Made by a program: the position numbers and the translations under genes
Notes under the pieces: generated by a model
Seen by the model: only the letters and a program-made list of their open reading frames with translations
What the model was told of the DNA's origin: nothing
Database searches by the model: none
Shown here: piece after piece, positions 1-8,157 of the stretch
Layout of the letters: every line of letters begins with the position of its first letter
How positions within the stretch are numbered: position 1 is the stretch's first letter
Assembly: GCA_942490885.1 (NCBI GenBank)
Contig: CALNYT010000002.1
Location: forward strand, 558,001-622,000
Source of the DNA: Oceanirhabdus sp942490885
GTDB taxonomy: Bacteria; Bacillota; Clostridia; Clostridiales; Clostridiaceae
Reading direction: 5' to 3'
Length of the DNA stretch: 64,000 nucleotides

Positions 1-20
1 AAATCTTTCATTGTAGACAT
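1..20 (-). CDS. Possible 5' end of a gene running off the left edge
   Basis: On the minus strand an ATG at 20 follows a run of six G (27-32) with a 6-nt spacer, and the few codons that remain (M-S-T-M-K-D) are open to the edge. This would fit the start of a gene lying left of the window. Only six codons are visible, so the call rests on the ribosome binding site alone and no product can be named. Confidence 0.3.
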
Positions 21-210
21 ATATTTCCCCCCACGAAATAAATTATTTATTAATGGGATTATAACATAAATTATATATATATACAAAAATTACTACCATG
101 AGTAATAGCAATTATCTATACCACTATAAATTTAGTCTACTATGTTATTTTATTTAAATAATATACTTTTTAAATTAGTATTTGAGATTATTTAAAACAA
201 ACAACTCAGA

Positions 211-251
211 TAAAAAATAGAAGAAGATACCGTTTTGAGACAGTACCTTCT
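211..251 (-). terminator. Rho-independent terminator of the amidohydrolase gene
   Basis: Read on the minus strand, an 11-bp stem with a few G-U pairs (arms at 222-232 and 241-251) is followed by a T-rich run covering 211-221. It lies about 65 nt past the stop of the amidohydrolase gene. Confidence 0.6.
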
Positions 252-317
252 TTAATATTTGTTTTCAAAAATTAAAATGTTTATCTAGGGATAAGTAAAC
301 TAAGTACTGAATTATAA

Positions 318-1505
318 TTAATACTCTGTACTGAAGTGAGCATTATAGTCAATACCATCTTTTAGAAATTTACTTAGTTCATCTATCTCTGGATGTCTCA
401 TTTCCACATTGTTTTCATCCAAGAACATCTTAGTAAAATCATTATCAAGAATATCTTTCAGCTCTTCTTCAGTCAAAGGCAAAGATGTTTTTAAATATTC
501 AAGATAAGCTTTAGGAGATTGATATTGATAATCTGTACCAAATGCAATATTATCAAGTCCCCATTTTCTTAACATTTCTGCTATCATTTCATGGTTTTCC
601 TTAGAAGTTATATCTAGTTCCCCAGGCATAATTTCTCGCTTTGTTACAATTATTCCTGATAAATCAAAGTAAATATTTTCTTTTTTTAACTCAGGGTTTG
701 AATCATATTTTTCAATAAACGTAGAAAATACTTCTTGAGCAGATTTATCAAATCCTCCCCAACCACCTAAATGTGCTATTTGTAATTTTAGGTTTGGAGT
801 TGTAGCTATAATTTCGTCAATTAAGATTTCTGCATCTTTTTTACCGTATTCTGGACTTCTACTTTTGAAGTGTAACAAAATTGGAATATTTTTCTCCGCG
901 CAATGAGAGAAAAGAATTTTTATTTTTTTAAGATGTTCAGAGTTATTTAAATCCACATTAGAGTTTGTAAAATGTAGTTTTAAACCAGACAATTGTAACT
1001 TATCATAACATCTATCAATTTCTTCAATTGCGTAATCTTTTAAAGGATTAACACTAAAAAATCCGATTAACCTGTGGGGGTGCTTGGCTACTTCCATTGC
1101 AAGATAGTTGTTTTCTTTCTTCACATCATCATATTCAGAGGAGCCTTCTATACCATTCATTCCAAGAATATAACTTCCAGAAAGTACAAATGCTCGATCA
1201 ATATTTGCGTCATCTAATAAAGAAATTATCTTGTCTCCTGATACTTCAGATATAGGAGTATCAAAGTACATATCATTCCCAAGGAGTTTTTTGAAAAATT
1301 TAGAATATTCATCGCTCATAATATGCATATGGTGATCAGTGTAAATAGGTTCTTTGTTCATATTATAATGGGCGCTGTCTATTTCGCTATTGAAATGAGC
1401 GATTTTATTAACAGATTTACCTGATTCTGCAAAGGTTGCAGAAGAAATGGAGATACATAAGAATGCCGATGCACTTAAAGTAAAAATTTTTTTTGTTAGT
1501 TTCAT
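318..1505 (-). CDS. Secreted amidohydrolase-family (TIM-barrel) metal-dependent hydrolase
   Basis: The protein begins with a typical Sec signal peptide: MKLTKK, a hydrophobic stretch to about residue 23, then a likely cleavage after ATFA (residue 26). The mature part has a His-x-His pair (HHMH, residues 58-61), later His residues in LLHFKSRS and IAHLGGWGG, and a C-terminal Asp in FGTDYQ. These fit the Amidohydrolase_2 (PF04909) TIM-barrel family, which binds divalent metal and hydrolyses or decarboxylates small ring or amide substrates. A longer reading frame begins 57 nt upstream, but the ATG at 1505 has a GAGG-type binding site and gives the clean signal peptide, so it is preferred. Substrate is unknown. 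An exported member of this mostly cytoplasmic family is unusual. Confidence 0.75.
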   Translation of the reverse strand: MKLTKKIFTLSASAFLCISISSATFAESGKSVNKIAHFNSEIDSAHYNMNKEPIYTDHHMHIMSDEYSKFFKKLLGNDMYFDTPISEVSGDKIISLLDDANIDRAFVLSGSYILGMNGIEGSSEYDDVKKENNYLAMEVAKHPHRLIGFFSVNPLKDYAIEEIDRCYDKLQLSGLKLHFTNSNVDLNNSEHLKKIKILFSHCAEKNIPILLHFKSRSPEYGKKDAEILIDEIIATTPNLKLQIAHLGGWGGFDKSAQEVFSTFIEKYDSNPELKKENIYFDLSGIIVTKREIMPGELDITSKENHEMIAEMLRKWGLDNIAFGTDYQYQSPKAYLEYLKTSLPLTEEELKDILDNDFTKMFLDENNVEMRHPEIDELSKFLKDGIDYNAHFSTEY

Positions 1506-1562
1506 GTTGGGTCCTCGCTTCTTAAAAATGTATTTTTCTAAATTATACATAAAATTATACAA

Positions 1563-1879
1563 TATTACAATATATTATTTAAAAATCTAAAATAGCCCAC
1601 TATAGTGTATAATTATGCTATTTTTTAGGAATTGTTTATAAATAAATATTTAGGATTAGCATAAATTATGGAGTTATGATTAAAAAAAAAACAAAAGTTA
1701 TGAATCAGCTAGTTATATGTAAAATTTTAAAATATCAAATTCTGTTTTTTAAAAGGTTAGAAGAATGGTTGAAAAAAGTTTCAGTTAATTGTTATAATTT
1801 TAAAAAAATAGATATAGAAGTTTTTATTTAAGTTATCACATGATAAAATATTGATTAAGATATAAAATAGAGGAGATGG
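1563..1879. other. Intergenic region, divergent promoters expected
   Basis: About 315 bp between divergent genes. It holds a short stem (AAAATAGC at 1589-1596 with GCTATTTT at 1617-1624) enclosing the palindrome CACTATAGTG near 1600. No ORF of note and no recognisable riboswitch was seen. Promoters for both flanking genes should lie here, but no convincing -35/-10 pair was picked. Confidence 0.4.
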
Positions 1880-2500
1880 ATGAGAGAAATGAACTTTAAT
1901 GTTGAAGCTATAAATTGGGATACACCTAAGAGAACTGCAAGAGCGAAAGAAGTAGCGAAAAAAATAAGTAAGGCTATTGATATAAAAAAATCATATAAAG
2001 GAATGGAATTTGGATGTGGTACAGGATTAGTAAGTTTTAATCTTTGTGACTGTTTTGAGAGTTTAACTCTTATTGATATGTCAGAAGGTATGATTGAGAT
2101 GGCAAATTCTAAGATAAAACAATTTGGAATTGAAAATATGAAGGCAGTGAGATTAGACATAACTAATGGAGAAAGAATAGATGAAAGATATGATGTAATT
2201 TACACTTCAATGGTATTACATCATATTGTTGATACTGAAAAAATATTAAATAATCTATTTGAATTGTTAAATGAAAATGGTTGCATATGTATAGTGGACA
2301 TAGATGAAGAAGATGGAAGTTTTCATAGTGAAGAAAGAGATTTCCAAGAGCATAATGGATTTAATCAGGATGAATTGTTACAATTAATGAAAAAAGTTGG
2401 GTTCCAAGACGTTGAGAGTAATATCATATATAATGATGAAAAAAATGTTGGAGGTATTAATAAGGAGTATTCTTTGTTTTTAATGAAGGGGATAAGATAG
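1880..2500 (+). CDS. Class I SAM-dependent methyltransferase
   Basis: A 206-residue Rossmann-fold methyltransferase. Motif I is visible as EFGCGTGL (residues 43-50). The acidic motif II LIDMSEGMIEMA follows, and then the motif IV-like segment DVIYTSMVLHHI. This layout matches the Methyltransf_11/UbiE-like group, which moves the methyl group of S-adenosylmethionine to small molecules. The ATG at 1880 lies 4 nt after AGGAG; an ATG at 1889 is the alternative start. It is followed 31 nt later by a small membrane protein gene on the same strand and may be cotranscribed with it. The substrate cannot be read from the sequence. Confidence 0.8.
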   Translation: MREMNFNVEAINWDTPKRTARAKEVAKKISKAIDIKKSYKGMEFGCGTGLVSFNLCDCFESLTLIDMSEGMIEMANSKIKQFGIENMKAVRLDITNGERIDERYDVIYTSMVLHHIVDTEKILNNLFELLNENGCICIVDIDEEDGSFHSEERDFQEHNGFNQDELLQLMKKVGFQDVESNIIYNDEKNVGGINKEYSLFLMKGIR

Positions 2501-2531
2501 TAAATATATTTAAAAGGGGATGAAATTGTAG

Positions 2532-2987
2532 ATGTCAGTTAAAAAAATAGAAAGATATAGTGAGGAGAATAGTTATAATAGTGGAATAATGGGGGCAATA
2601 CTAGGAGCTTTGATTATAGTAGTTCCTTGGATGTTATTAAAAAGATTCTTTGATTTTAATGCAGCACCACTTGCATATTTTTTGGGGTTAGCAATCTATA
2701 AAGGGTATACATGGAATAAAGGTAAATCAGGTCCAAAGACAAGATGGATAATTTTGATTACATCAATAATTTCATTGATAGTTGCTCAAGGTGGGCTTAT
2801 GTTCATTGAACTATTAAGAGATGAACTTCAAATATCAATAGAAAATATTAAAGGGTTATTCCATAGTTTTGGAGGCTTTAACCCGCTTACTTTTAATATG
2901 ATTTTTGCGGTAATATTGTTACTTTTATTTGTAATTCCTTTATTCAAAGAATTAAAGAATCATGGTGAAAAAAATAATTATAAATAA
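2532..2987 (+). CDS. Small integral membrane protein, function unknown
   Basis: A 151-residue protein with hydrophobic segments near residues 18-36, 44-58, 70-92 and 118-138, separated by short charged loops, and a lysine-rich C-terminus. I do not recognise a named family. The ATG has only a weak AGGGGATG site 5' of it. It lies shortly after the methyltransferase gene and just before the REP-like palindrome at 2997, so it is probably the last gene of a two-gene unit. Confidence 0.6.
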   Translation: MSVKKIERYSEENSYNSGIMGAILGALIIVVPWMLLKRFFDFNAAPLAYFLGLAIYKGYTWNKGKSGPKTRWIILITSIISLIVAQGGLMFIELLRDELQISIENIKGLFHSFGGFNPLTFNMIFAVILLLLFVIPLFKELKNHGEKNNYK

Positions 2988-2996
2988 GGACAAGCT

Positions 2997-3071
2997 GGGG
3001 ACGGTTCATTAATTTAAACATGATAGGGGACGGTTCATTAATCTTTTTTTGAAGATTAATGAACCGTCCCC
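2997..3071. repeat. REP-like palindrome with three GGGGACGGTTC cores
   Basis: The 17-mer GGGGACGGTTCATTAAT occurs at 2997-3013 and again at 3026-3042. The second copy, extended by CTT, forms a perfect 20-bp inverted repeat with 3052-3071 around a 6-nt loop (3046-3051). The GC-rich GGGGACGGTTC core in this AT-rich DNA resembles the dispersed palindromes of many Firmicutes that go with REP-associated transposases. It may also act as a terminator for the gene ending at 2987. Confidence 0.7.
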
Positions 3072-3072
3072 T

Positions 3073-3104
3073 TGTTTATACCCCTGTTTATACCCCTGTT
3101 TATA
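3073..3104 (+). repeat. 12-bp tandem repeat TGTTTATACCCC
   Basis: Two full copies (3073-3084 and 3085-3096) and a partial third copy (3097-3104) of TGTTTATACCCC directly follow the REP-like palindrome. Confidence 0.75.
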
Positions 3105-3215
3105 AAAACACGTGATAAAGTAACTTCAATCATTAGCCGATAAGATAATAGAAGGGTACTAAAATGGAGTGAATGATTATTAGATATTTGAATATGCATT
3201 AAGGGGATGATGAGA

Positions 3216-3893
3216 ATGTTCAAAATTATTAGTTTAGATATGTTCCAGACTTTAGTGGATGTAAATACTAGAAGAAATGTGATTTGGAAAAGGATACTTG
3301 AAGATAGATATACAAAAGAACTTCAAGATGAATATTGGGGAACTATAAGCGGTTATTTATTTGAAAATTTTCATAAGCATAGCAGTAGTAATGAGGAGTT
3401 TATGACAATTAGAAATATATTTGAGATATATTATGAGATAGCGCTAAAGGAATTAAAGAGCGATATTCTTTCAAAAACAGTTGTTAATGCAATTATTGAA
3501 GAACATGGTAATGCGGAATTTTATGATGATAGTATAGATTTTGTTAATAGAGCAACAGTAAATAGTAAGGTATGTATAGTAAGTGATGCTGATAAGGATA
3601 TGATTTATCCCATACTTCCTAAGTTGAATTATGATAAAGCTTTTATATCAGAAGAATATGGGATTTACAAGAATACCAAGGGAACTAACATATTTAAGTA
3701 TGTTCTTGAACACTATAATGTTCTTCCACAAGAAATCTTGCATATTGGCGATTCTGCATCAGATATTATGGGAGCAAAGAAATATGGGATTAAAACTTGT
3801 TGGATAGATAGACATGGATATACTAAAAGATTTGAAGGACAAGCAGATTATACAGTGAAATCATTAAAAGAATTAGGAAAAATAATATTTTAA
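3216..3893 (+). CDS. HAD-superfamily hydrolase, dehalogenase-like subgroup
   Basis: The 225-residue protein has the HAD motifs in order. Motif I is SLDMFQTL (nucleophile Asp8), in the D-x-F/Y-x-T form of haloacid-dehalogenase-like members rather than D-x-D-x-T. Motif II is CIVSDAD. A Lys follows near KNTKG, and the acidic motif IV is HIGDSASDIMGAKKYG. Such proteins are mostly small-molecule phosphatases or dehalogenases in the cytoplasm. Three ATGs are possible (3207, 3210, 3216); only 3216 has a normal 9-nt distance from AAGGGG (3201-3206). The substrate is unknown. Confidence 0.8.
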   Translation: MFKIISLDMFQTLVDVNTRRNVIWKRILEDRYTKELQDEYWGTISGYLFENFHKHSSSNEEFMTIRNIFEIYYEIALKELKSDILSKTVVNAIIEEHGNAEFYDDSIDFVNRATVNSKVCIVSDADKDMIYPILPKLNYDKAFISEEYGIYKNTKGTNIFKYVLEHYNVLPQEILHIGDSASDIMGAKKYGIKTCWIDRHGYTKRFEGQADYTVKSLKELGKIIF

Positions 3894-3936
3894 ATATCTT
3901 AAATAGGAAAAAAATCTAAGTTGGTGACATAATAAT

Positions 3937-4878
3937 ATGATAATGAGATTATTCTTTTTTACAGAATATATGGACAGAATTGATGGTAAAAAATTAAAGA
4001 GATATTTTAATGCATTGCCAAACTTTAGCACAGTAGAGAATGGCGAGAATAACTACATATACAATTACTATAATAGTGATACTAAGGTTAAATTTTCATT
4101 CCAATATTATGATGAACTGAAAAGTCAGAACAATAGTGGGAAGTTTACTGGGCTAGTATTTGAGGTGAGATGTGATAAACCTCATTTCTATGCAATAGAA
4201 GCTGTGGCTTATGTGGAGAGAGTATGTAGAGAATTAAAAATGACAATAGTACCTGATGAGTATTCTTCAGTTGATGGAACAAATTTATTAATAAATAATG
4301 AGTTATCACAGGAATATAGAGTTAAGGGGAAATTTAATAATGAATCAAGGCACTACTCTTTTGATGAGCTTTATGAAATATGGTCAAACCTTAGTGAGAA
4401 GTCCATTGAATTGAGTAAGGAGAATGGAAAAGAGTTAAATACTATATCGGAGAAAGTATCCTATGATATATGGAAATATCATAGAGAGAAGAATGTAATA
4501 ACTGATAATCTTGGATATGATTATATTGTACCAAATGTTTTCTTAATGAAAAGAAAAGACAAGAGTATATTGTATAGAACTGTAACTTGGAAGGATTGCA
4601 GAGCACAAATTATACCAAACTGTGATTATATTTTAATAGTTCAAACAAGGAAAAAGATGTTTGGTGGAGAAGATAGAAAAGTAAGTATGATAAAATATGG
4701 AGAATTAATAAAACTGATGAAAAGATTTCTTGAGGAGTATAATTGTAAATCTGAAAAAACTAAGATTTTGACAAAAGAGATGGTTGAGTATGGAATATAT
4801 ACATTTGATCTTCTTAAAGGAGAAGACTTAAGTAACTGGAAGAGGGTTGGATTAGAAGATGCTGTATCAGTAAAGTAG
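3937..4878 (+). CDS. Hypothetical protein
   Basis: A soluble 313-residue protein with no recognised motif, no signal peptide and no membrane segment. It is mixed alpha/beta with many charged and aromatic residues. The start at 3937 has no good ribosome binding site; ATG at 3943 is an in-frame alternative. The next gene starts 25 nt after its stop, so the two are probably cotranscribed. Confidence 0.55.
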   Translation: MIMRLFFFTEYMDRIDGKKLKRYFNALPNFSTVENGENNYIYNYYNSDTKVKFSFQYYDELKSQNNSGKFTGLVFEVRCDKPHFYAIEAVAYVERVCRELKMTIVPDEYSSVDGTNLLINNELSQEYRVKGKFNNESRHYSFDELYEIWSNLSEKSIELSKENGKELNTISEKVSYDIWKYHREKNVITDNLGYDYIVPNVFLMKRKDKSILYRTVTWKDCRAQIIPNCDYILIVQTRKKMFGGEDRKVSMIKYGELIKLMKRFLEEYNCKSEKTKILTKEMVEYGIYTFDLLKGEDLSNWKRVGLEDAVSVK

Positions 4879-4903
4879 AATCGGTATGAATGGAGGGAAA
4901 TTA

Positions 4904-5809
4904 ATGAAAAAATTATCTAAAGAAGCATTTAGTAAGGCTAGGAATTTCATAATGAATGAAGCAAGAGAGTTAGAGAGGGCGTTATTTGAGAATGTATTTG
5001 AAAATGGGGACAGTTCTCAAGTAATTCAGGCAGTAAAAAAGTATATAAATCATGATGGTGGAGCAGGGAATGCTCTGGAATCAGATTTTTGGTATCCTGG
5101 ATCTACCCCAATGGCAACATCAATTGCATTAAGGATACTTAAAGATTATGATTCAGATGATAGTTCAAAGGAAATTATAAAAAATGCAGTAGCATATTTA
5201 GAAGATAATTTTCATAATAAAATTGAAGGATGGAGATTTACAAAGAAGGAAGTGAATGATTATCCTAGGGCACCTTGGTGGACTTATAATGAAGAAAATG
5301 AGGAAAAAGAATTCAATGGGAATCCTAGTGCTGAAATTATTGGATATTTAAATAAATACTCACAATATGTTAATGAACTTAATGTGAATTATTTAGTGAA
5401 ATTAACCTTAGAGCACTTAAACAATATGGAGGAATTTGAAGTTCATGAACTGTATTGTTATATTACATTGTATCATCTAATTGGAGAGGATTATAAAGAA
5501 AAAATGATTGGAAAACTCAGAGAAGGTGTGAAGAAATGTATATGCATAGATAGTAATAAGTGGAATGAATATATGCCTCAGCCTTTGAACTTTATGAATA
5601 GTGCTCAAGAGAACATATATGGAATTGAACAGAAATATATAGATGAAAATCTAGATTATCTTATTGATATATTAGAGGAAAAAGGTGTTATTGAACCAAC
5701 TTGGGCATGGGGTCAATACGAGCAAGAGTGGAAGATAGCAAAGAAGAGATGGACAGGATGGATGACTCTTGATGTGTTGGTTAAGCTTAAGAATTTTGGG
5801 AGGGTATAA
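4904..5809 (+). CDS. Hypothetical alpha/alpha-toroid-like protein (prenyltransferase/cyclase-like repeats)
   Basis: The ATG at 4904 has a strong GGAGGG site (4892-4897, 6-nt spacer); a longer frame from 4886 has none. The 301-residue protein is all-helical in appearance. Segments such as DGGAGNALESDFWYPGSTP, EGWRFTKKEV and WAWGQYEQEWKIAKKRWTGW resemble the Trp/Gly-rich helix-hairpin repeats of squalene-cyclase/prenyltransferase-type toroids. The DxDD signature of class II terpene cyclases is not seen, so enzymatic activity is not claimed. A short YjbR-like gene follows. Confidence 0.5.
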   Translation: MKKLSKEAFSKARNFIMNEARELERALFENVFENGDSSQVIQAVKKYINHDGGAGNALESDFWYPGSTPMATSIALRILKDYDSDDSSKEIIKNAVAYLEDNFHNKIEGWRFTKKEVNDYPRAPWWTYNEENEEKEFNGNPSAEIIGYLNKYSQYVNELNVNYLVKLTLEHLNNMEEFEVHELYCYITLYHLIGEDYKEKMIGKLREGVKKCICIDSNKWNEYMPQPLNFMNSAQENIYGIEQKYIDENLDYLIDILEEKGVIEPTWAWGQYEQEWKIAKKRWTGWMTLDVLVKLKNFGRV

Positions 5810-5838
5810 GAAATCAATAATTGGAAGGGGTGGTTTAT

Positions 5839-6006
5839 TTGAAGTATGGATGGTTAGAGGATTATTGTCTTTCTAAAGAAGGAGCGGAAAAAGATTTTAA
5901 AATAGAATGGGATGCAATAAGATACCTCATAGGTGGTAAAATGTTTGCTCTGCAAGGCGGAGATAAAGATAAAAAAAGGATTATTACGGTTAAACTCGTT
6001 GAGTAA
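5839..6006 (+). CDS. Truncated MmcQ/YjbR-like protein
   Basis: The 55-residue product (YGWLEDYCLSKEGAEKDF, then a GGKMFAL segment) matches the N-terminal half of MmcQ/YjbR family proteins, whose members are usually 110-120 residues. The frame stops shortly after the GGKMFA strand, so the C-terminal half is missing. The best start is TTG at 5839, 8 nt after GGAAGGGG (5823-5830); no ATG is available. It is either a shortened family member or a remnant. Confidence 0.55.
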   Translation: MKYGWLEDYCLSKEGAEKDFKIEWDAIRYLIGGKMFALQGGDKDKKRIITVKLVE

Positions 6007-6269
6007 AAAAATTCAAAAAGAGATTATTGGACAATATAAGGATGAGTGAATTAAGGTGTCTAACATTAACACTATACTAAAACATATTCAGATATAGTAT
6101 AATTAATATAGATAGGTTATGTAAAAGTTAAACTTAGGATATTCTGAAGAATGAAGAATATCAACATTATTTGTCTTTATTCTCTGTTCTTTGTTGATTA
6201 TTATTTTATATATAAAGCTACGAAGTGGTTTATATATAGTTATATCCTATAGGGGCAGGAGGTAATTTT
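6007..6269 (+). promoter_or_regulatory. Leader region of the DUF134 gene with hairpins
   Basis: A TATAAT box sits at 6098-6103, overlapping the right arm of a spaced palindrome (ACTATA at 6071-6076, TATAGT at 6093-6098) that could be an operator. Downstream a perfect 8-bp hairpin (GATATTCT/AGAATATC, about 6139-6163) and a second stem (TATATAAA with TTTATATA, about 6210-6237) lie in the likely 5' UTR. No known riboswitch class was recognised. Confidence 0.4.
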
Positions 6270-6704
6270 ATGCCAAGACCAACTAAATTTAGAAGAGTTG
6301 AATTTTTTCCTACAAAAACATATTTTGTACCTGAGAGTGAAGATTCCAATAGTGTTGATGAGATAACATTAAAGCTTGAGGAACTAGAAGCTATGAGATT
6401 GAAAGACATAGAAAAGTTGAATCAAGAGGAATGTGCTAATAAGATGGAAGTCTCACGTCAAACCTTTCAGAATATAATAGATAGTGCAAGAAATAAGGTG
6501 GCAAGGGCTTTAACAGAAGGCAAAGCAATAAACATTTCAGGAGGACACTACACTGGAAAAGCATGTAGATTTATGTGCAAGGAATGTGGTAATACATACG
6601 AATTGAACATTGAAGGGGACAATGATAACTGTCCTAAATGCAAATCAAGTAGTGTAGGATGTAATAAACGTAAAGGTATGTGTAAAAAGTATTGTAATAA
6701 ATAA
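6270..6704 (+). CDS. DUF134 family protein: helix-turn-helix plus zinc-ribbon
   Basis: The 144-residue protein opens with MPRPTKFRRV and has the sigma-70 region-4-like helix-turn-helix typical of DUF134 (ITLKLEELEAMRLKD, then QEECANKMEVSRQTFQNII). The C-terminal third is a cysteine-rich ribbon (CRFMCKECG, CPKC, GCNKRKGMCKKYC) that could bind Zn or an Fe-S cluster. DUF134 proteins are thought to bind DNA and often occur near dinitrogenase-cofactor (NifX/NifB-like) genes, but none is adjacent here. The start has a good AGGAGG site (6258-6263) 6 nt upstream. A clear terminator follows the stop, so it is transcribed alone. Confidence 0.85.
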   Translation: MPRPTKFRRVEFFPTKTYFVPESEDSNSVDEITLKLEELEAMRLKDIEKLNQEECANKMEVSRQTFQNIIDSARNKVARALTEGKAINISGGHYTGKACRFMCKECGNTYELNIEGDNDNCPKCKSSSVGCNKRKGMCKKYCNK

Positions 6705-6709
6705 TAAAG

Positions 6710-6752
6710 ACTCTGGAGAAATTTTATTTATAGATTTCTCCAGAGTTTTTAT
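6710..6752 (+). terminator. Rho-independent terminator
   Basis: A perfect 13-bp stem (6710-6722 with 6734-6746) is followed by a T run, right after the DUF134 gene. Confidence 0.85.
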
Positions 6753-6945
6753 TCTACTGAAATTCTTAATTCTGAACTCTTCACTTTCAACTAGCATGGG
6801 GAGCATGTTATAAAGGTTGTACTAGTACAGAAATCTTTATGAGATTATATTAATGTATAAATTTATAATTTTTAAAATAAATGGTATAATAGACTATAAT
6901 ATACAGTTGGCGTTTGGAAATATTTATAGATAGGGGGATTTAAAT

Positions 6946-7884
6946 ATGATTAATGAGATTAATGAAAAAATAGGGAATATCAAAGCGCAGATGGCAGAGA
7001 AAGATAGACTAGAGCGAATGATGGAAAAAGTAGAGTATGAAATAAATCATCAAGAGCAAATTCAGGATAAACTTTTAAAAGAACTTTTGAAAGAAGAAAG
7101 TGACGTGGATAAGCTTGAGAAGCTAACGTTTAATAATATTCTTCACACTATTATGGGAAATAAACAGGAGTTATTGAAAAAGGAAAAAGAAGAATATTAT
7201 AAGGCTAAGATTAAGCATGATGAGATAAAGGATACACTTGAACATTTAAAGAGTGAAAGAGAAACGTATAATACTAAGATTGAAAAATTCGGCATGTTAA
7301 AATCCAAATTAGGAGAGTTGCTAAAAGAGAAAGAAAAAATACTAGAGAGTTCTGGAAGTGAAATATCTCCTAAACTAGATAAAATAAATGATGAAATGAT
7401 TGAAATAAAAGGAAACATAAAGGAATGCTATGAAGCGGTACAAGCGGGTGAAATGGCATATTCTTCGCTTTCGATGGTAGAGGAATCCTTAAATAGTGCT
7501 AAGAATTATGGAACTTGGGATATGCTTGGAGGAGGATTATTAGCTACATCGGCAAAACATTCAAAGATTGATGAAGCTAAGGATGGTATGACTGAAGCTA
7601 GGGCTAAGTTAGATAGATTTAAAAGAGAGTTATCGGATGTGAATATGGCATTTAATGTGGAGATTAATATTGATTCTTTTTCAAAGTTTGCTGATTACTT
7701 TTTTGATGGTTTATTTTCGGATATGAATGTTCAGTCAAGGATTAATGATTCTTTAACAGGGGTGCAAGATGCAAAATATAGAGTAAGTGATATAATAACT
7801 GGACTTAGAAGAAATATTGAATCGCAGGAAAAGAAAATTAATACTCTAGAAGAGAGTAAAAATGACTTAATAGCAAATGCATAG
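6946..7884 (+). CDS. Long coiled-coil protein, function unknown
   Basis: A 312-residue, highly charged protein. Heptad-like Leu/Ile spacing runs over about residues 1-160 and again over 255-312. A central part holds the small glycine-rich segment WDMLGGGLLATSAKHSKIDEA. There is no signal peptide or transmembrane segment. It could be a cytoplasmic scaffold or filament-like protein, but no family is recognised. A TATAAT with an upstream TGG (extended -10; 6885-6890) lies before it, and the gene is followed by a GC-rich structured trailer. Confidence 0.65.
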   Translation: MINEINEKIGNIKAQMAEKDRLERMMEKVEYEINHQEQIQDKLLKELLKEESDVDKLEKLTFNNILHTIMGNKQELLKKEKEEYYKAKIKHDEIKDTLEHLKSERETYNTKIEKFGMLKSKLGELLKEKEKILESSGSEISPKLDKINDEMIEIKGNIKECYEAVQAGEMAYSSLSMVEESLNSAKNYGTWDMLGGGLLATSAKHSKIDEAKDGMTEARAKLDRFKRELSDVNMAFNVEINIDSFSKFADYFFDGLFSDMNVQSRINDSLTGVQDAKYRVSDIITGLRRNIESQEKKINTLEESKNDLIANA

Positions 7885-7901
7885 ATAACAAATATAGTTG
7901 T

Positions 7902-8007
7902 AGGGGAAGTATTTCCCCTGCCGGTTTAAGGAGGGTGCTCAGCAACGGTAGTTGTGTCGAAGGGAACCATAGGGTTCCCTAGCGAAGCGCGTGCAACGCG
8001 CTTTTTT
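7902..8007 (+). terminator. GC-rich multi-hairpin trailer ending in a terminator
   Basis: Several hairpins lie in succession. AGGGGAA/TTCCCCT is at 7902-7919 and AGGGAACC/GGTTCCCT at 7961-7980, with small CAAC/GTTG-type stems between them. The last is an 8-bp stem (7985-7992 with 7996-8003) followed by Ts, a proper terminator. The base composition is much richer in G and C than the flanks. It may be a 3' UTR element or a separate small RNA. Confidence 0.65.
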
Positions 8008-8064
8008 AAAAGATTTTATATTTTGCTAAGTTTAAGAATGATGTTGAAATTACATTCCTAATAA

Positions 8065-8103
8065 ATGGGGTAATTTTTAAAAGGTGAAAAAAAATTACCC
8101 CAT
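8065..8103. repeat. 14-bp perfect inverted repeat
   Basis: ATGGGGTAATTTTT (8065-8078) pairs perfectly with 8090-8103 around an 11-nt loop. It lies between the terminator and the next gene, so it may be an operator or a leader hairpin. Confidence 0.6.
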
Positions 8104-8157
8104 ATATTATGTATATTGAGTAGAAGCATTAATAAAAACTTGAGAAAAAGGATGTGT

